Shown: piece after piece, positions 51,945 through 64,000 of the stretch
How positions within the stretch are numbered: the stretch's first letter is position 1
Layout: each line of letters starts with the position of its first letter
DNA from: a bacterium
GTDB taxonomy: Bacteria; Patescibacteria; Paceibacteria; Moranbacterales; UBA1568
Direction: 5' to 3'
Length of the DNA stretch: 64,000 nucleotides
Assembly: GCA_021821305.1 (NCBI GenBank)
Contig: JAKACP010000001.1
Location: forward strand, 1 to 64,000
Translations under genes and position numbers: made by a program
The notes under the pieces: generated by a model
Seen by the model: only the letters and a program-made list of their open reading frames with translations
What the model was told of the DNA's origin: nothing
The model's database searches: none

Positions 51945-54392
51945 CTACATCTGCCATTTGTCCCGGGAGGCCTGATCGGCGATCGGGTCGTCATATTCCG
52001 CGCCGCCTGAGATGCCGGCTTTCGGACCGATGAGCACCTTGCGGCCCTTGTTCGCTCCCTCGGCCATGGTCACGATCCCGTCCTCCTCCATGCGGTCGAG
52101 GAATTTCGCGGCCTTGCCGTATCCGATGGAAAGTTTTCTCTGGAGAAACGTGGTGGCCGCGCGTCCCGTCTCGATGACGACGGCCTTGGCCGCCTCGTAT
52201 TCCGGATCATCGCCGCCGAGCGCCTGGGAGAAATCGTCACCGGACATGGCCAAAGCCGCGTCGTCCTTCTCCTTTTCGTCCGCGCCCGCGAAGTCCTCGC
52301 CGATCTCCTGTTTGCCGAGCCGGAGACCCTGCGCATGGAGGAAGTTCACGACATCCCTCACCTCGTGTTCCGAGATGAAGGCCCCCTGCACGCGGGACGG
52401 CTGGCCGACACCCGGCGGAGAGTAGAGCATGTCGCCCCTGCCGAGAAGCTTTTCCGCGCCGCTCGTGTCGAGGATGGTCCGCGAGTCTATCTGGTTCGTT
52501 ACGAGGAACGCGACGCGGGCCGGGATGTTCGCCTTGATGAGGCCGGTGACGACCTCGACGCTCGGACGCTGCGTCGCGAGGACGAGATGGATGCCGACGG
52601 CGCGCGACATCTGCGCGAGCCTTACGATGACCGCCTCGACTTCCTTTCCGTGCGCGATCATGAGATCGGCCATCTCGTCGATGACGATGACGATGTACGG
52701 GAGCGGATCGAGATCCTCCTCGCGCGTCTTGCCGTCCTCGTCCGTCACGCGACGCCGTTCGCCCCGAGCGTACTTCTCGTGATACGAGGCGATATCGCGC
52801 GCGTGAACCGACTCGAGCATCTTGTACCGGCGGTCCATCTCGGCGGTGGCATACCGGAGCGCGTTCACGACATGCTTGTTCTCGGTGATGACTTTCCCGG
52901 ACTTCAGGTGCGGGAGACCGTTATAGAGCGAGAGCTCCACGCGTTTCGGATCGACGAGGATGAGCTGCAGTTCGTCCGGGGAATTCTGATAGAGGAGCGA
53001 GAGCAGTATGGAATTGATGCAGACGCTCTTGCCGGAACCGGTCGCGCCGGCGACGAGGAGGTGCGGCATGGATCCGAGATCGCCGACGATATACTTTCCC
53101 GACACGTCCTCGCCCAAGACGACGGAAAGGTGCTTCGAAGAGCGGTTCTTCCAGGCATCGCTCATGAGGATATCCCGCATGCGGACCTTGGCCGGCGCAT
53201 CGTTCGGGACCTCGATGCCGACGAGCGACGTCTTGGGAATCGGAGCCTCGATGCGGATCGGATGTTTGGCGAGCGCGAGCGCGAGATTGTCGGAGAGCGA
53301 CGTGATCTTGGACAGGCGCGTCCCGAACGCGGGACTGAAGGTATACTGCGTGACCGTCGGCCCGACCTGCGGCTCGCCCATTTCGCCGTCGATATTGAAA
53401 TACTTGAAGGTGCTCTTGATGACGTTCTTGTTCCTCTCGACATCACCGGAATTCTCCTTTTCGGACTTGTTCTCGAGGAGACCGAGCGGCGGGAACTCCC
53501 AGTGCTCCTTCCGGGGCTTCCGCGGTCGGGGCGCATCAAGGACTTCCTCCTCATCGTCCCCGTCCTCTTCGTCATCTTCGCCTGGGAATTGGATGCCCTG
53601 CACATTCTCGGCAGCATCGATCTCCTCCGGCCGATCGTCGGGAAATTCGATCCTGGATATGTTCGCTTCCTCGAGAACGTTCCTGACCGGAGGATGATCG
53701 GTCTCGACCGGTTCCGGCGTCTCGACCGTCGCCGGCATGGTGGTGTCCGCCACGATTTCGGCCGGCTCATCCGCTTCCGTGTCGACCGCTTCCTCATCCG
53801 GTTCCTCTCCCCGCTTCATGATGCGATCCGCCCGACCCTTCATGGTCGCGAGGAAATGCATGAGCGATACATTGAAAGCCGCGATCAACCCGGAAAAGAA
53901 CAGCGCCGCCAGTATGACCGCTCCGGCGATTCGCCCGGTGAATTCGAGAAACACATACGAAAGCGCGAACCCGATGTATCCACCGCCGTCCCCTTTCTTG
54001 GCGGCGGTGAGGAGCTCCTTTACGGTATCACCCAAGAAGAGATGAAGGAACCCGAGCACCGACACGTACACCACGCCGAGACCGACGAATTTGACGACGT
54101 CGGAGAGCGTCGTCTCGCGTCGGCGGAGAAAAAATATGCCGAAGATGAAGAGCATGACGGGAAGCAGCCATCTGCCCCAACCGAATGCCGACCCCAGGCC
54201 GGAATCGAGCGCGCCGCCCAATGCGCCGCCTGCCTCGAAAAAAGCGATGAGAAAGAGCACCCCGAACATGAACAGAAAAACGGCCGCGATGCTACGTTTC
54301 GCATCGCTTCCCAGAACTTCTTCCCATTCGAATGCCGACTCCTCGTTTTGGCTTTCCTTGGTATTTTTCTCTTCCTTTTTCTTGCGTCCCAT
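51945..54392 (-). CDS. ftsK: DNA translocase FtsK
   Basis: 815 residues. Four or more N-terminal membrane helices (about 30-180), an acidic linker with the DDEEDGDDEEE stretch, then the motor: LVAGATGSGKSVCINSILLSLLYQNSPDELQLILVDPKRVELSLYNGLPHL (Walker A), PYIVIVIDEMADLMI (Walker B), HLVLATQRPSVEVVTGLIKANIPAR. The C-terminal winged-helix gamma domain (AATTFLQRKLSIGYGKAAKFLDRMEEDGIV) would read KOPS sites. It clears DNA from the septum. Confidence 0.96.
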   Translation of the reverse strand: MGRKKKEEKNTKESQNEESAFEWEEVLGSDAKRSIAAVFLFMFGVLFLIAFFEAGGALGGALDSGLGSAFGWGRWLLPVMLFIFGIFFLRRRETTLSDVVKFVGLGVVYVSVLGFLHLFLGDTVKELLTAAKKGDGGGYIGFALSYVFLEFTGRIAGAVILAALFFSGLIAAFNVSLMHFLATMKGRADRIMKRGEEPDEEAVDTEADEPAEIVADTTMPATVETPEPVETDHPPVRNVLEEANISRIEFPDDRPEEIDAAENVQGIQFPGEDDEEDGDDEEEVLDAPRPRKPRKEHWEFPPLGLLENKSEKENSGDVERNKNVIKSTFKYFNIDGEMGEPQVGPTVTQYTFSPAFGTRLSKITSLSDNLALALAKHPIRIEAPIPKTSLVGIEVPNDAPAKVRMRDILMSDAWKNRSSKHLSVVLGEDVSGKYIVGDLGSMPHLLVAGATGSGKSVCINSILLSLLYQNSPDELQLILVDPKRVELSLYNGLPHLKSGKVITENKHVVNALRYATAEMDRRYKMLESVHARDIASYHEKYARGERRRVTDEDGKTREEDLDPLPYIVIVIDEMADLMIAHGKEVEAVIVRLAQMSRAVGIHLVLATQRPSVEVVTGLIKANIPARVAFLVTNQIDSRTILDTSGAEKLLGRGDMLYSPPGVGQPSRVQGAFISEHEVRDVVNFLHAQGLRLGKQEIGEDFAGADEKEKDDAALAMSGDDFSQALGGDDPEYEAAKAVVIETGRAATTFLQRKLSIGYGKAAKFLDRMEEDGIVTMAEGANKGRKVLIGPKAGISGGAEYDDPIADQASRDKWQM

Positions 54393-54454
54393 AAAATAAG
54401 ACCGGATAATTCCAACCGTCCCAGAACAGATGACCCGGGAAAACTATCGGATTC

Positions 54455-54460
54455 AGTATA
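54455..54460 (-). promoter_or_regulatory. candidate extended -10 of ftsK
   Basis: Minus strand TGATATACT (TATACT at 54455-54460), about 60 nt before the ftsK ATG and downstream of a terminator. The -35 is poor (TACTTC at 17 nt). Confidence 0.4.
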
Positions 54461-54496
54461 TCACAAGAACGAGCCATGAAGTACCCGACACCGACG

Positions 54497-54533
54497 GAAA
54501 AGGCCGCCCCGCTCCCCCGAGGACGACCTTTTC
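54497..54533 (-). terminator. terminator after the large surface protein
   Basis: Minus strand: AAAAGGTCGTCC-tcgggggagc-GGGGCGGCCTTTT, about 50 nt after the stop of the 876-residue gene. Symmetric A/T flanks. Confidence 0.75.
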
Positions 54534-54580
54534 GATCATGCCATGCCCTATCACCAAAATATTCCCTCTATCGCTCTCTC

Positions 54581-57211
54581 TTAGTTCCCCGGAGTCGTTT
54601 CTTTCCAGTTGAAGTCGCAGTAGCGGGTACCGGTACAGTTGAGCGAGGAACCGCAGCCGTTGTCAGGGATGGTGAACGGTTGCCCTTCACAATAATCTCC
54701 CGATTGTCCGCCGCAGGTGGCCGTCGGACTACAAGGCACGCTCACGGTATACGAGAAGGTGATGGTGCTCGGTCCGCGGCTGACGGTGACCGTATCGGAG
54801 CCTCCGGAGACGGCGGTGATCGTCTGTGGGGAGGCGGTCGCTCCGGTGATGGTGACGGCCGGGGAGGCGGTGTCGGTCCAGAGACCGTCGGTTACGGGAG
54901 CGGTATCACCGCAGACATTCGGCGTGGCATCGTAGTAAGCGAAGAAGGATTCGGAGCCGGGAACGGCAAGCGATCGGGAATAGACGCCAGGGGTCGAAGC
55001 GATCGGGACACCTCCTGCGGTGCAGAGGGAGAAGACGGAAGGAGGCGGCGTGATGACGATCGTATGATTCTGCCAGCCTGATTGCGCTCCGCCGGAGTCC
55101 TCCGCGAAGGCGCGGAACGTGTACGTGCCGGGGGTGGTCCAAGTGCGGGAGGCGGACTGAGCGGTACCGGAATTCACATAACCGGCCCCCGGTACCCATT
55201 GGTCGAGGGAGCCGTTATTGTCCCAATCGACACCGTAACGGAACGTATCGTTGTTTGGATCGGTGGAGAAAAAGGTGAAAGACTGGGGCTGGTTGATGAG
55301 CCCCGTGTTGGCGGGATCAGGGGTGATAGTGGGAACGGTCGGTCCGGTAGGAACCGGGATCACGTCATACCATATCGTCCCGGCATAGGAAGATCCCGAG
55401 GTGCGGTAGTCGTAGACTCCCGGGCCGATGGACTCGATATACAATTTCCCCTTGAGAGCCGGCAACGCGCCCACGTTTGCCTGGGCGTTGGAAACGGTAT
55501 ATGGAAAATTGGAATATCTATAATATTTACTACTGTAATACCTATAGACGTATTGGGAGGCCGTGGCGGCGTCGCTTCCTGTCAACGGCCCCGTATACAA
55601 GCCTGGGGGGAGGAACCCAAACCCCTTCCCCCCTCCTGCTTTCAGGTGCGAGGGAATGGAAGTGATGTACATCAGATTCTGCAGGGCGCCGTCGTTGTGA
55701 CTCAGGTGGAACCTCGACCTCTCGGCGGAGTTGGCGCAAAGCCAGGTGTTGGTCGTCACGGACAGTCCTATGTTCTCGCCGGGAGCATATGCGGGCTTAT
55801 CGAAATTTATGGTGGTGGTCCACTCGCCGGTCCACCCGGCGATGGTGATGGCCCTGGCTTCCGTCGGCATCAGGGCGCCGAAGCCGAGCGGAACCAGAAA
55901 CAGCAGGGATATGACGAGATGATTCCGCCGCTTGCGATAATAATGGACGGCGAGAATCAGGAATCCGATCAGACTGATCAGGACGACACCGAGGAAATAA
56001 GGGGAAGATCCGTTCGCTGACGCGGAAGCCTCGTCATTCGTCGCCGACGCGTTCTTGTCGATGAAAGCGATCGATTGGCTATCCAGCACTTTCCCATTCG
56101 CGTCCGAGACGGTTATGGCCGCCTCCGGATTCGGGCAATCGGCGGTGACGGGTATGGATAGGTCGACGATCAGATCGCCCACCCGATCCGAGGACGGCAG
56201 ATCACGCCGAACGATGGAACTGCAGGCCCGGCCGCCGGAGGTCAGGGACACGGCGGCTACCGCCTTGTCATCGCGCAGATCCGTTCCGCCGAAACGCGAT
56301 CCGGGGAACGAGTCAGCCGACGGACTCCAGAAAAGCTTCGCCAGGGCGGTTTCCCCGGCCTTGTAGCCGGTCTTGTCGAGCGTCAGATTCTGGATGGTGG
56401 CCGACTCACCCGTCATGACGTAGCGGAATCCGATCTCACCGCTCACCGCTTCACCCCGATCGTTCTTGAACACGAGTCTCGCCTCATACGACTGAGGGAC
56501 CCCGATCGTCGGGATATGCAGGCTGAACGCGGTCGGAGCGCTTCCGGACGATACGGAAATCGCATCAAGCGATTGTTCCCTGACCAGGTCCCCGAAAACG
56601 GTGCGCTTGTACGTCCGCAGGAAAGGAATCAGCCGGGTTTCGGCCCTGCCCTTGTTCACCAGGGAGCAGCTGAGGAACAGCTTTTCGGTCGGTCGGATAT
56701 CGACGCCTTGGGTGAGCAGGAAGGGATCGTTCTGTCCTTCCACGCGCAGATTGCAGTCGCTTTCGTCTGACAAGACGAAGACACCATCCTTTCCGGCGAA
56801 TTCGAACGTCCCCAGGCCGATCGTAGCCAACAGCAACCCGCGGCTGTTCTCACTCATCAGCGTGGCGGAAAACGCGCCTTTCATGTGCGGTGGCGCCGTA
56901 TAACGGATGGTTTTCCGCACCGACTCGCCTTCCCGCAAGGTCAGGACCTCATCGGATACGTATGTCGACACGACACCTTCATTCGAAACCAGCTCAAGCC
57001 CGTATCGGATGTCGGATTGTACCCCCATCCTGTTTTTGATCGTGAAGGAGACATCATAACCGTCGTCGGTCCGAACCGAAGACACGTCATGGATGTTCAC
57101 ATCCGCCAAGATGACGATCCCCTGAGGGATGCCCGCTTCCTGCGCGGACACGGACAACGGCATCGCGAAAAAAATCGCGAGTCCCACGAATACCTTTGAA
57201 GCGAGAGACAT
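54581..57211 (-). CDS. large two-part surface protein with internal membrane segments and a PKD-like domain
   Basis: 876 residues. Signal peptide 1-23 (MPLSVSA-QE). An outer beta-rich region (24-395) with Ig-like strands follows. Two hydrophobic segments at about 400-420 and 428-445, with the basic HYYRKRRN loop between, end in MPTEARA-ITI, which looks like a second signal-peptide cleavage site. The second outer part has a PKD-like domain at about 650-690 (STDPNNDTFRYGVDWDNNGS) and a Cys-rich end (CGGQSGDYCEG, DNGCGSSLNC). Function unknown. ATG at 57211. Confidence 0.75.
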   Translation of the reverse strand: MSLASKVFVGLAIFFAMPLSVSAQEAGIPQGIVILADVNIHDVSSVRTDDGYDVSFTIKNRMGVQSDIRYGLELVSNEGVVSTYVSDEVLTLREGESVRKTIRYTAPPHMKGAFSATLMSENSRGLLLATIGLGTFEFAGKDGVFVLSDESDCNLRVEGQNDPFLLTQGVDIRPTEKLFLSCSLVNKGRAETRLIPFLRTYKRTVFGDLVREQSLDAISVSSGSAPTAFSLHIPTIGVPQSYEARLVFKNDRGEAVSGEIGFRYVMTGESATIQNLTLDKTGYKAGETALAKLFWSPSADSFPGSRFGGTDLRDDKAVAAVSLTSGGRACSSIVRRDLPSSDRVGDLIVDLSIPVTADCPNPEAAITVSDANGKVLDSQSIAFIDKNASATNDEASASANGSSPYFLGVVLISLIGFLILAVHYYRKRRNHLVISLLFLVPLGFGALMPTEARAITIAGWTGEWTTTINFDKPAYAPGENIGLSVTTNTWLCANSAERSRFHLSHNDGALQNLMYITSIPSHLKAGGGKGFGFLPPGLYTGPLTGSDAATASQYVYRYYSSKYYRYSNFPYTVSNAQANVGALPALKGKLYIESIGPGVYDYRTSGSSYAGTIWYDVIPVPTGPTVPTITPDPANTGLINQPQSFTFFSTDPNNDTFRYGVDWDNNGSLDQWVPGAGYVNSGTAQSASRTWTTPGTYTFRAFAEDSGGAQSGWQNHTIVITPPPSVFSLCTAGGVPIASTPGVYSRSLAVPGSESFFAYYDATPNVCGDTAPVTDGLWTDTASPAVTITGATASPQTITAVSGGSDTVTVSRGPSTITFSYTVSVPCSPTATCGGQSGDYCEGQPFTIPDNGCGSSLNCTGTRYCDFNWKETTPGN

Positions 57212-57240
57212 AATTTTGTCTGATTGTTTATATCGTCTCC

Positions 57241-57269
57241 ACTCTACCAATAAATCGCCTCCATCGCAA
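57241..57269 (-). promoter_or_regulatory. candidate promoter of the large surface protein
   Basis: Minus strand: TTGCGA (57264-57269), 17-nt spacer, TAGAGT (57241-57246). A TATAAA nearer the ATG (about 57227) is an alternative -10. Confidence 0.45.
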
Positions 57270-57356
57270 GATGATAAGGCTCCGAAAAACATGGAGTGAT
57301 CGCCGATCGATCATATACGGGCGATGTATCCGCGGGCGAGATCCGGAAAGGAAACG

Positions 57357-57392
57357 AAAAGGACCGCCCCTGATGCGAGGGACGGTCCTTTT
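57357..57392 (-). terminator. intrinsic terminator after rpoC
   Basis: Minus strand: AAAGGACCGTCC-ctcgcatca-GGGGCGGTCCTTT followed by TCGTTTCC, 60 nt after the rpoC stop. Ends the rpoB-rpoC transcript. Confidence 0.85.
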
Positions 57393-57451
57393 TCGGATTC
57401 CCGCCGGATACGCGTCGACGGCGTGCGGACGGGAATGAAACGGCTGGAACG

Positions 57452-61021
<3,570 letters not shown>

Positions 61022-61051
61022 AGGTTTGACGTTAGGTCCGTTAGGCGATGA

Positions 61052-64000
61052 TTAGAGATCCCCGAAATTCTTTTCGGGCTCCGGTTCCGCCTCTTCCCCG
61101 TCGGAAGATTCGGTCTTCGCCCCCTTGAGCTCGACGTTGAGGCACAGGCCCTTCAACTCGTTGACGAGCACGTGGAACGATGCCGGGATATTCGGGCTCT
61201 TGATCGGTTCGCCCTTGATGATGGACTCGTATGCTTTCGACCGTCCGAGCACGTCGTCCGATTTGATGGTGAGCATTTCCTGGAGCGTATACGCGGCGCC
61301 GTATCCTTCGAGCGCCCACACTTCCATTTCCCCGAAGCGCTGTCCTCCGAACTGCGCCTTGCCGCCGAGCGGCTGCTGGGTGATGAGCGAGTAGGGACCG
61401 ATGGATCGCATGTGCAGCTTGTCCTCGACGAGGTGGTTGAGCTTCATGATATACATGACGCCGACCGTGGACTCGTTGTCGAACGCCTGTCCGCTCTTGC
61501 CGTCGATGAGACGGATCTTTCCGTTCTCGGGAAGGCCGGCCGCCCGGAGTTCCGTCTTGATGGTCGTTTCGGAGATGCCATCAAGCGCGGGGCTCGCTAC
61601 CGTATAGCCGAGATTCCTCGCCGCCCATCCGATGTGCGTCTCGAGTATCTGTCCGATGTTCATGCGGGATGCGACACCGAGCGGGTTGAGGATGATGTCG
61701 ACCGGGGTACCGTCCGGGAGGTACGGCATGTCTTCCGCCGGCGCGATGTGCGAGATGACACCCTTGTTTCCGTGCCGTCCGGCGAGCTTGTCACCGACGG
61801 AGAGCTTGCGGATGCGCGCCACGGATACCTGGATCTGTTCGAAGACACCCATCGGGAGCTTGTCCCCCTTGTTGCGGGAGAAGATCTTCACGTCGACGAC
61901 CTTGCCGTGCTCCCCGTGCGGGAGATAGAGCGAGGAGTCCTTCACGTCGCGGGCCTTCTCGCCAAAGATGACGCGCAGGAGGCGTTCTTCCGCGGTGAGG
62001 TCGCCCTCTCCCTTCGGCGTGATCTTGCCGACGAGGATATCGCCGGACGAGACCTCGGCGCCGATGCGGACGATGCCGCCCTCGTCGAGGTTCTTCAGCC
62101 GATCCTCGCCGATGTTCGGGATGTCCCGGGTGACCACCTCCGGCCCGAGCTTGGTGTCACGGACGTCGATGGAGAAATCCTCGATATGGATGGAACTATA
62201 GCGGTCCGCGTGGATGACTCGTTCCGAGACGATGATCGCGTCCTCGTAGTTGAATCCCTCCCACGGGACGAACGCGACGAGCATGTTCTGGCCGAGCGCG
62301 AGTTCGCCGTGGTCCGTGGACGCACCGTCGGCGAGCACGTCGCCTTTCTTCACGGCCTGACCCTTGGTCACGCGGGGGACCTGGTTCATGCTCGTGAACG
62401 AGTTCGATTTGGCGAAGGTGAGCAGTTTGTATTCGCGGTCGAAATGTTCCTTCTTCGATCCGACGGGCGTCTTCTCCCGGACGACGACGTGTCCACCGTC
62501 GACGGAGATCACTTCGCCGTCGCGGACGGCGACCGCGACCTGTCCGGAGTCCTTGGCGGCCTTGTCCTCGATGCCGGTGCCGACGATCGGCGCCTGCGGG
62601 ACGACGCAGGACACGGCCTGCCGCTGCATGTTCGAGCCCATGAGCGCGCGGTTGGCGTCGTCATGCTCGAGGAACGGGATGAGCGACGTCGCGACCGAGA
62701 TGCACTGCTTGGCGGAGACGTCGACATAGTCGAGTTCCGTGGCTTCGACCATTTCCGGATGCCCCTTCACGCGCGCCTCGACGAGCGCTTCGGTGATGTT
62801 GCGATGTTCGTCGAACGAGATGCCGGCATGGGCGATCGACTTGCGGTCCTCGACGATGGCGTTGATGTATTCGATATCGAGCGTCACGAACGGCTTGACG
62901 GAAACCGTCTTCCCCTTCCGCTCCTTCGCGATCTTCTCGGCGAGCTTCTCGTCGGAAATCTTCTCTCCGGACTTCGCTATGCCGGAAACATTCTCGCTCA
63001 GGATGCGGTTCATGAGCGCGTCCTTGTCCGCCGGGACTTCCTTGCTCACCTTGAGGTACGGCGTCTCGAGGAATCCGTATTCGTTCACGCGCGCATAGGT
63101 CGCGAGGTGTCCCACGAGTCCGATGTTCGGACCTTCCGGCGTCTGCACGGGGCAGATGCGACCGTAGTGGCTATGATGGACATCGCGAACCTCGAAGCCG
63201 GCGCGCTCCCGCGTGAGTCCTCCGGGACCCATGGCGGAGAGGCGGCGCTTGTGCTCGAGTTCCGCGAGCGGGTTCACCTGGTCCATGAACTGCGACAGCT
63301 GGGAGCTCGAGAAGAATTCCTTCACGGCGGCCGCGACGGGGCGCGGGTTCACGAGCTGGCCCGGGACGACGGTCGCGAGGTCGCAGGTGCTCATGCGGTC
63401 CTTGATGTTGCGGACCATGCGGTAGATGCCGACGCGGAGCTTGTTCTGGATGAGCTCGCCGACCGCGCGGACGCGGCGGTTGCCGAGGTGGTCGATATCA
63501 TCGGGGCGTCCGTCCGGATCGTTGGAAAGCCGAATGACTTCCCGGATGATGAGGAGGAGGTCCTCCGTGTTGAGGATGCGGTTCGCCTCCGTGTTCTCGC
63601 GCTCGACGGAGAGGCGCTGGTTGAGGCGGTATCGTCCGACCGCGCCGAAATCGTAGCGTTCGAAGTTGAAGAACATGGAATCGATCATCTGCTTGGCATT
63701 CTCCTCGGTCGCGAGGTCGCCCGGGCGGATGCGCTTGTAGACTTCGCGGTAGGCCTCGCCGCGGTTCGGGATGGAGTCCTTGGCGAACGTCTCGTCGATA
63801 TAGCGCTTCTCGGCCGTGTCGATATCGGCGAACTCCTTGCGGATCGCCTTCTCGTCGTATCCGAACGCCTTGAGCAGGACCGTGATCGGGAGCTTGCGCT
63901 TGCGGTCGATCTTCACCGAGATGACGCCGTCGAGATCGGTCTCGATCTCGAGCCATGCGCCGCGGTTCGGGATGATCTTCGCGCCGAAGAGTTTCTTCCC
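61052..64000 (-). CDS. rpoB: RNA polymerase subunit beta (5' end beyond window)
   Basis: 982 residues visible; the N-terminal part (probably about 150-200 residues) lies past the right edge. The frame is open to base 64000 (GKKLFGAKIIPNRGAWLEIE, then KIDRKRKLPITVLLKAFGY). The rifampicin region is SSQLSQFMDQVNPLAELEHKRRLSAMGPGGL, and the end has KAQFGGQRFGEMEVWALEGYGAAYTLQEML. The rifampicin cluster residues match sensitive types, as far as can be read. Confidence 0.98.
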   Translation of the reverse strand, partial: GKKLFGAKIIPNRGAWLEIETDLDGVISVKIDRKRKLPITVLLKAFGYDEKAIRKEFADIDTAEKRYIDETFAKDSIPNRGEAYREVYKRIRPGDLATEENAKQMIDSMFFNFERYDFGAVGRYRLNQRLSVERENTEANRILNTEDLLLIIREVIRLSNDPDGRPDDIDHLGNRRVRAVGELIQNKLRVGIYRMVRNIKDRMSTCDLATVVPGQLVNPRPVAAAVKEFFSSSQLSQFMDQVNPLAELEHKRRLSAMGPGGLTRERAGFEVRDVHHSHYGRICPVQTPEGPNIGLVGHLATYARVNEYGFLETPYLKVSKEVPADKDALMNRILSENVSGIAKSGEKISDEKLAEKIAKERKGKTVSVKPFVTLDIEYINAIVEDRKSIAHAGISFDEHRNITEALVEARVKGHPEMVEATELDYVDVSAKQCISVATSLIPFLEHDDANRALMGSNMQRQAVSCVVPQAPIVGTGIEDKAAKDSGQVAVAVRDGEVISVDGGHVVVREKTPVGSKKEHFDREYKLLTFAKSNSFTSMNQVPRVTKGQAVKKGDVLADGASTDHGELALGQNMLVAFVPWEGFNYEDAIIVSERVIHADRYSSIHIEDFSIDVRDTKLGPEVVTRDIPNIGEDRLKNLDEGGIVRIGAEVSSGDILVGKITPKGEGDLTAEERLLRVIFGEKARDVKDSSLYLPHGEHGKVVDVKIFSRNKGDKLPMGVFEQIQVSVARIRKLSVGDKLAGRHGNKGVISHIAPAEDMPYLPDGTPVDIILNPLGVASRMNIGQILETHIGWAARNLGYTVASPALDGISETTIKTELRAAGLPENGKIRLIDGKSGQAFDNESTVGVMYIMKLNHLVEDKLHMRSIGPYSLITQQPLGGKAQFGGQRFGEMEVWALEGYGAAYTLQEMLTIKSDDVLGRSKAYESIIKGEPIKSPNIPASFHVLVNELKGLCLNVELKGAKTESSDGEEAEPEPEKNFGDL

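Overview
The window looks like a chromosomal stretch of a Patescibacteria (Candidate Phyla Radiation) bacterium, probably near Parcubacteria. The evidence is a long S10/spc ribosomal operon in which rplO follows rpsE with no rpmD (uL30) between them, a hallmark of that radiation; small compact housekeeping genes; a giant beta-repeat fibre protein; and competence genes. TGA is used as an ordinary stop, so the recoded Gracilibacteria/Absconditabacteria are unlikely. The phylum call is inference; no 16S gene is present.

Layout. 1-6110: 3' part of a giant exported fibre/adhesin made of beta-strand repeats, preceded by a membrane-anchored Fn3-like protein; manC diverges from them. 8.2-25.9 kb (minus strand): rpsL-rpsG, then fusA, then tuf-rpsJ-rplC-rplD-rplW-rplB-rpsS-rplV-rpsC-rplP-rpmC-rpsQ-rplN-rplX-rplE-rpsN-rpsH-rplF-rplR-rpsE-rplO-secY-adk-map and ruvX. 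26-28.7 kb: M50 protease, rpmB, tRNA-Pro, a two-gene cassette of unknown small proteins, and ndk. 29.1-36.9 kb: ComEC split into two genes, nrdR, ftsZ, ftsA, and the run hisS-HIT-rpsU-yqeY-ybeY-dgkA. 38.4-45.3 kb: lepB, an LCP ligase, pth, rplY, a zinc-ribbon protein, gyrB and a four-helix membrane protein. 45.4-49.7 kb: rpsF-ssb-rpsR-efp, a DUF5715-like exported peptidase and a PcsB-like transglycosylase. 49.8-64 kb: ftsK, a RodZ-like protein, recA, a large two-part surface protein, rpoC and most of rpoB.

The genes form three groups: information processing (ribosome, RNA polymerase, translocase); cell division and wall growth (ftsZ, ftsA, ftsK, rodZ-like, LCP, dgkA, wall hydrolases); and the cell surface and DNA uptake (fibre, Fn3 anchor, surface protein, ComEC), which fits an episymbiont lifestyle.

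The least expected signal lies between the genes. Many spacers are occupied by imperfect palindromes of about 70-200 bp. One family has three copies (8665-8787, 10296-10428, 40657-40798) sharing the same arm sequence. Others are single-copy here: 16113-16307 inside the ribosomal operon, 28748-28907, 28923-29090, 31465-31653, 41486-41567 and 51865-51937. Several overlap the stop codon of a flanking gene. Other notable points are a near-perfect Shine-Dalgarno before rpsU in a genome where most starts lack one, a probably leaderless transcript for the PcsB-like gene, and a small Cys-rich protein cassette with its own strong promoter and a palindrome at the transcription start.
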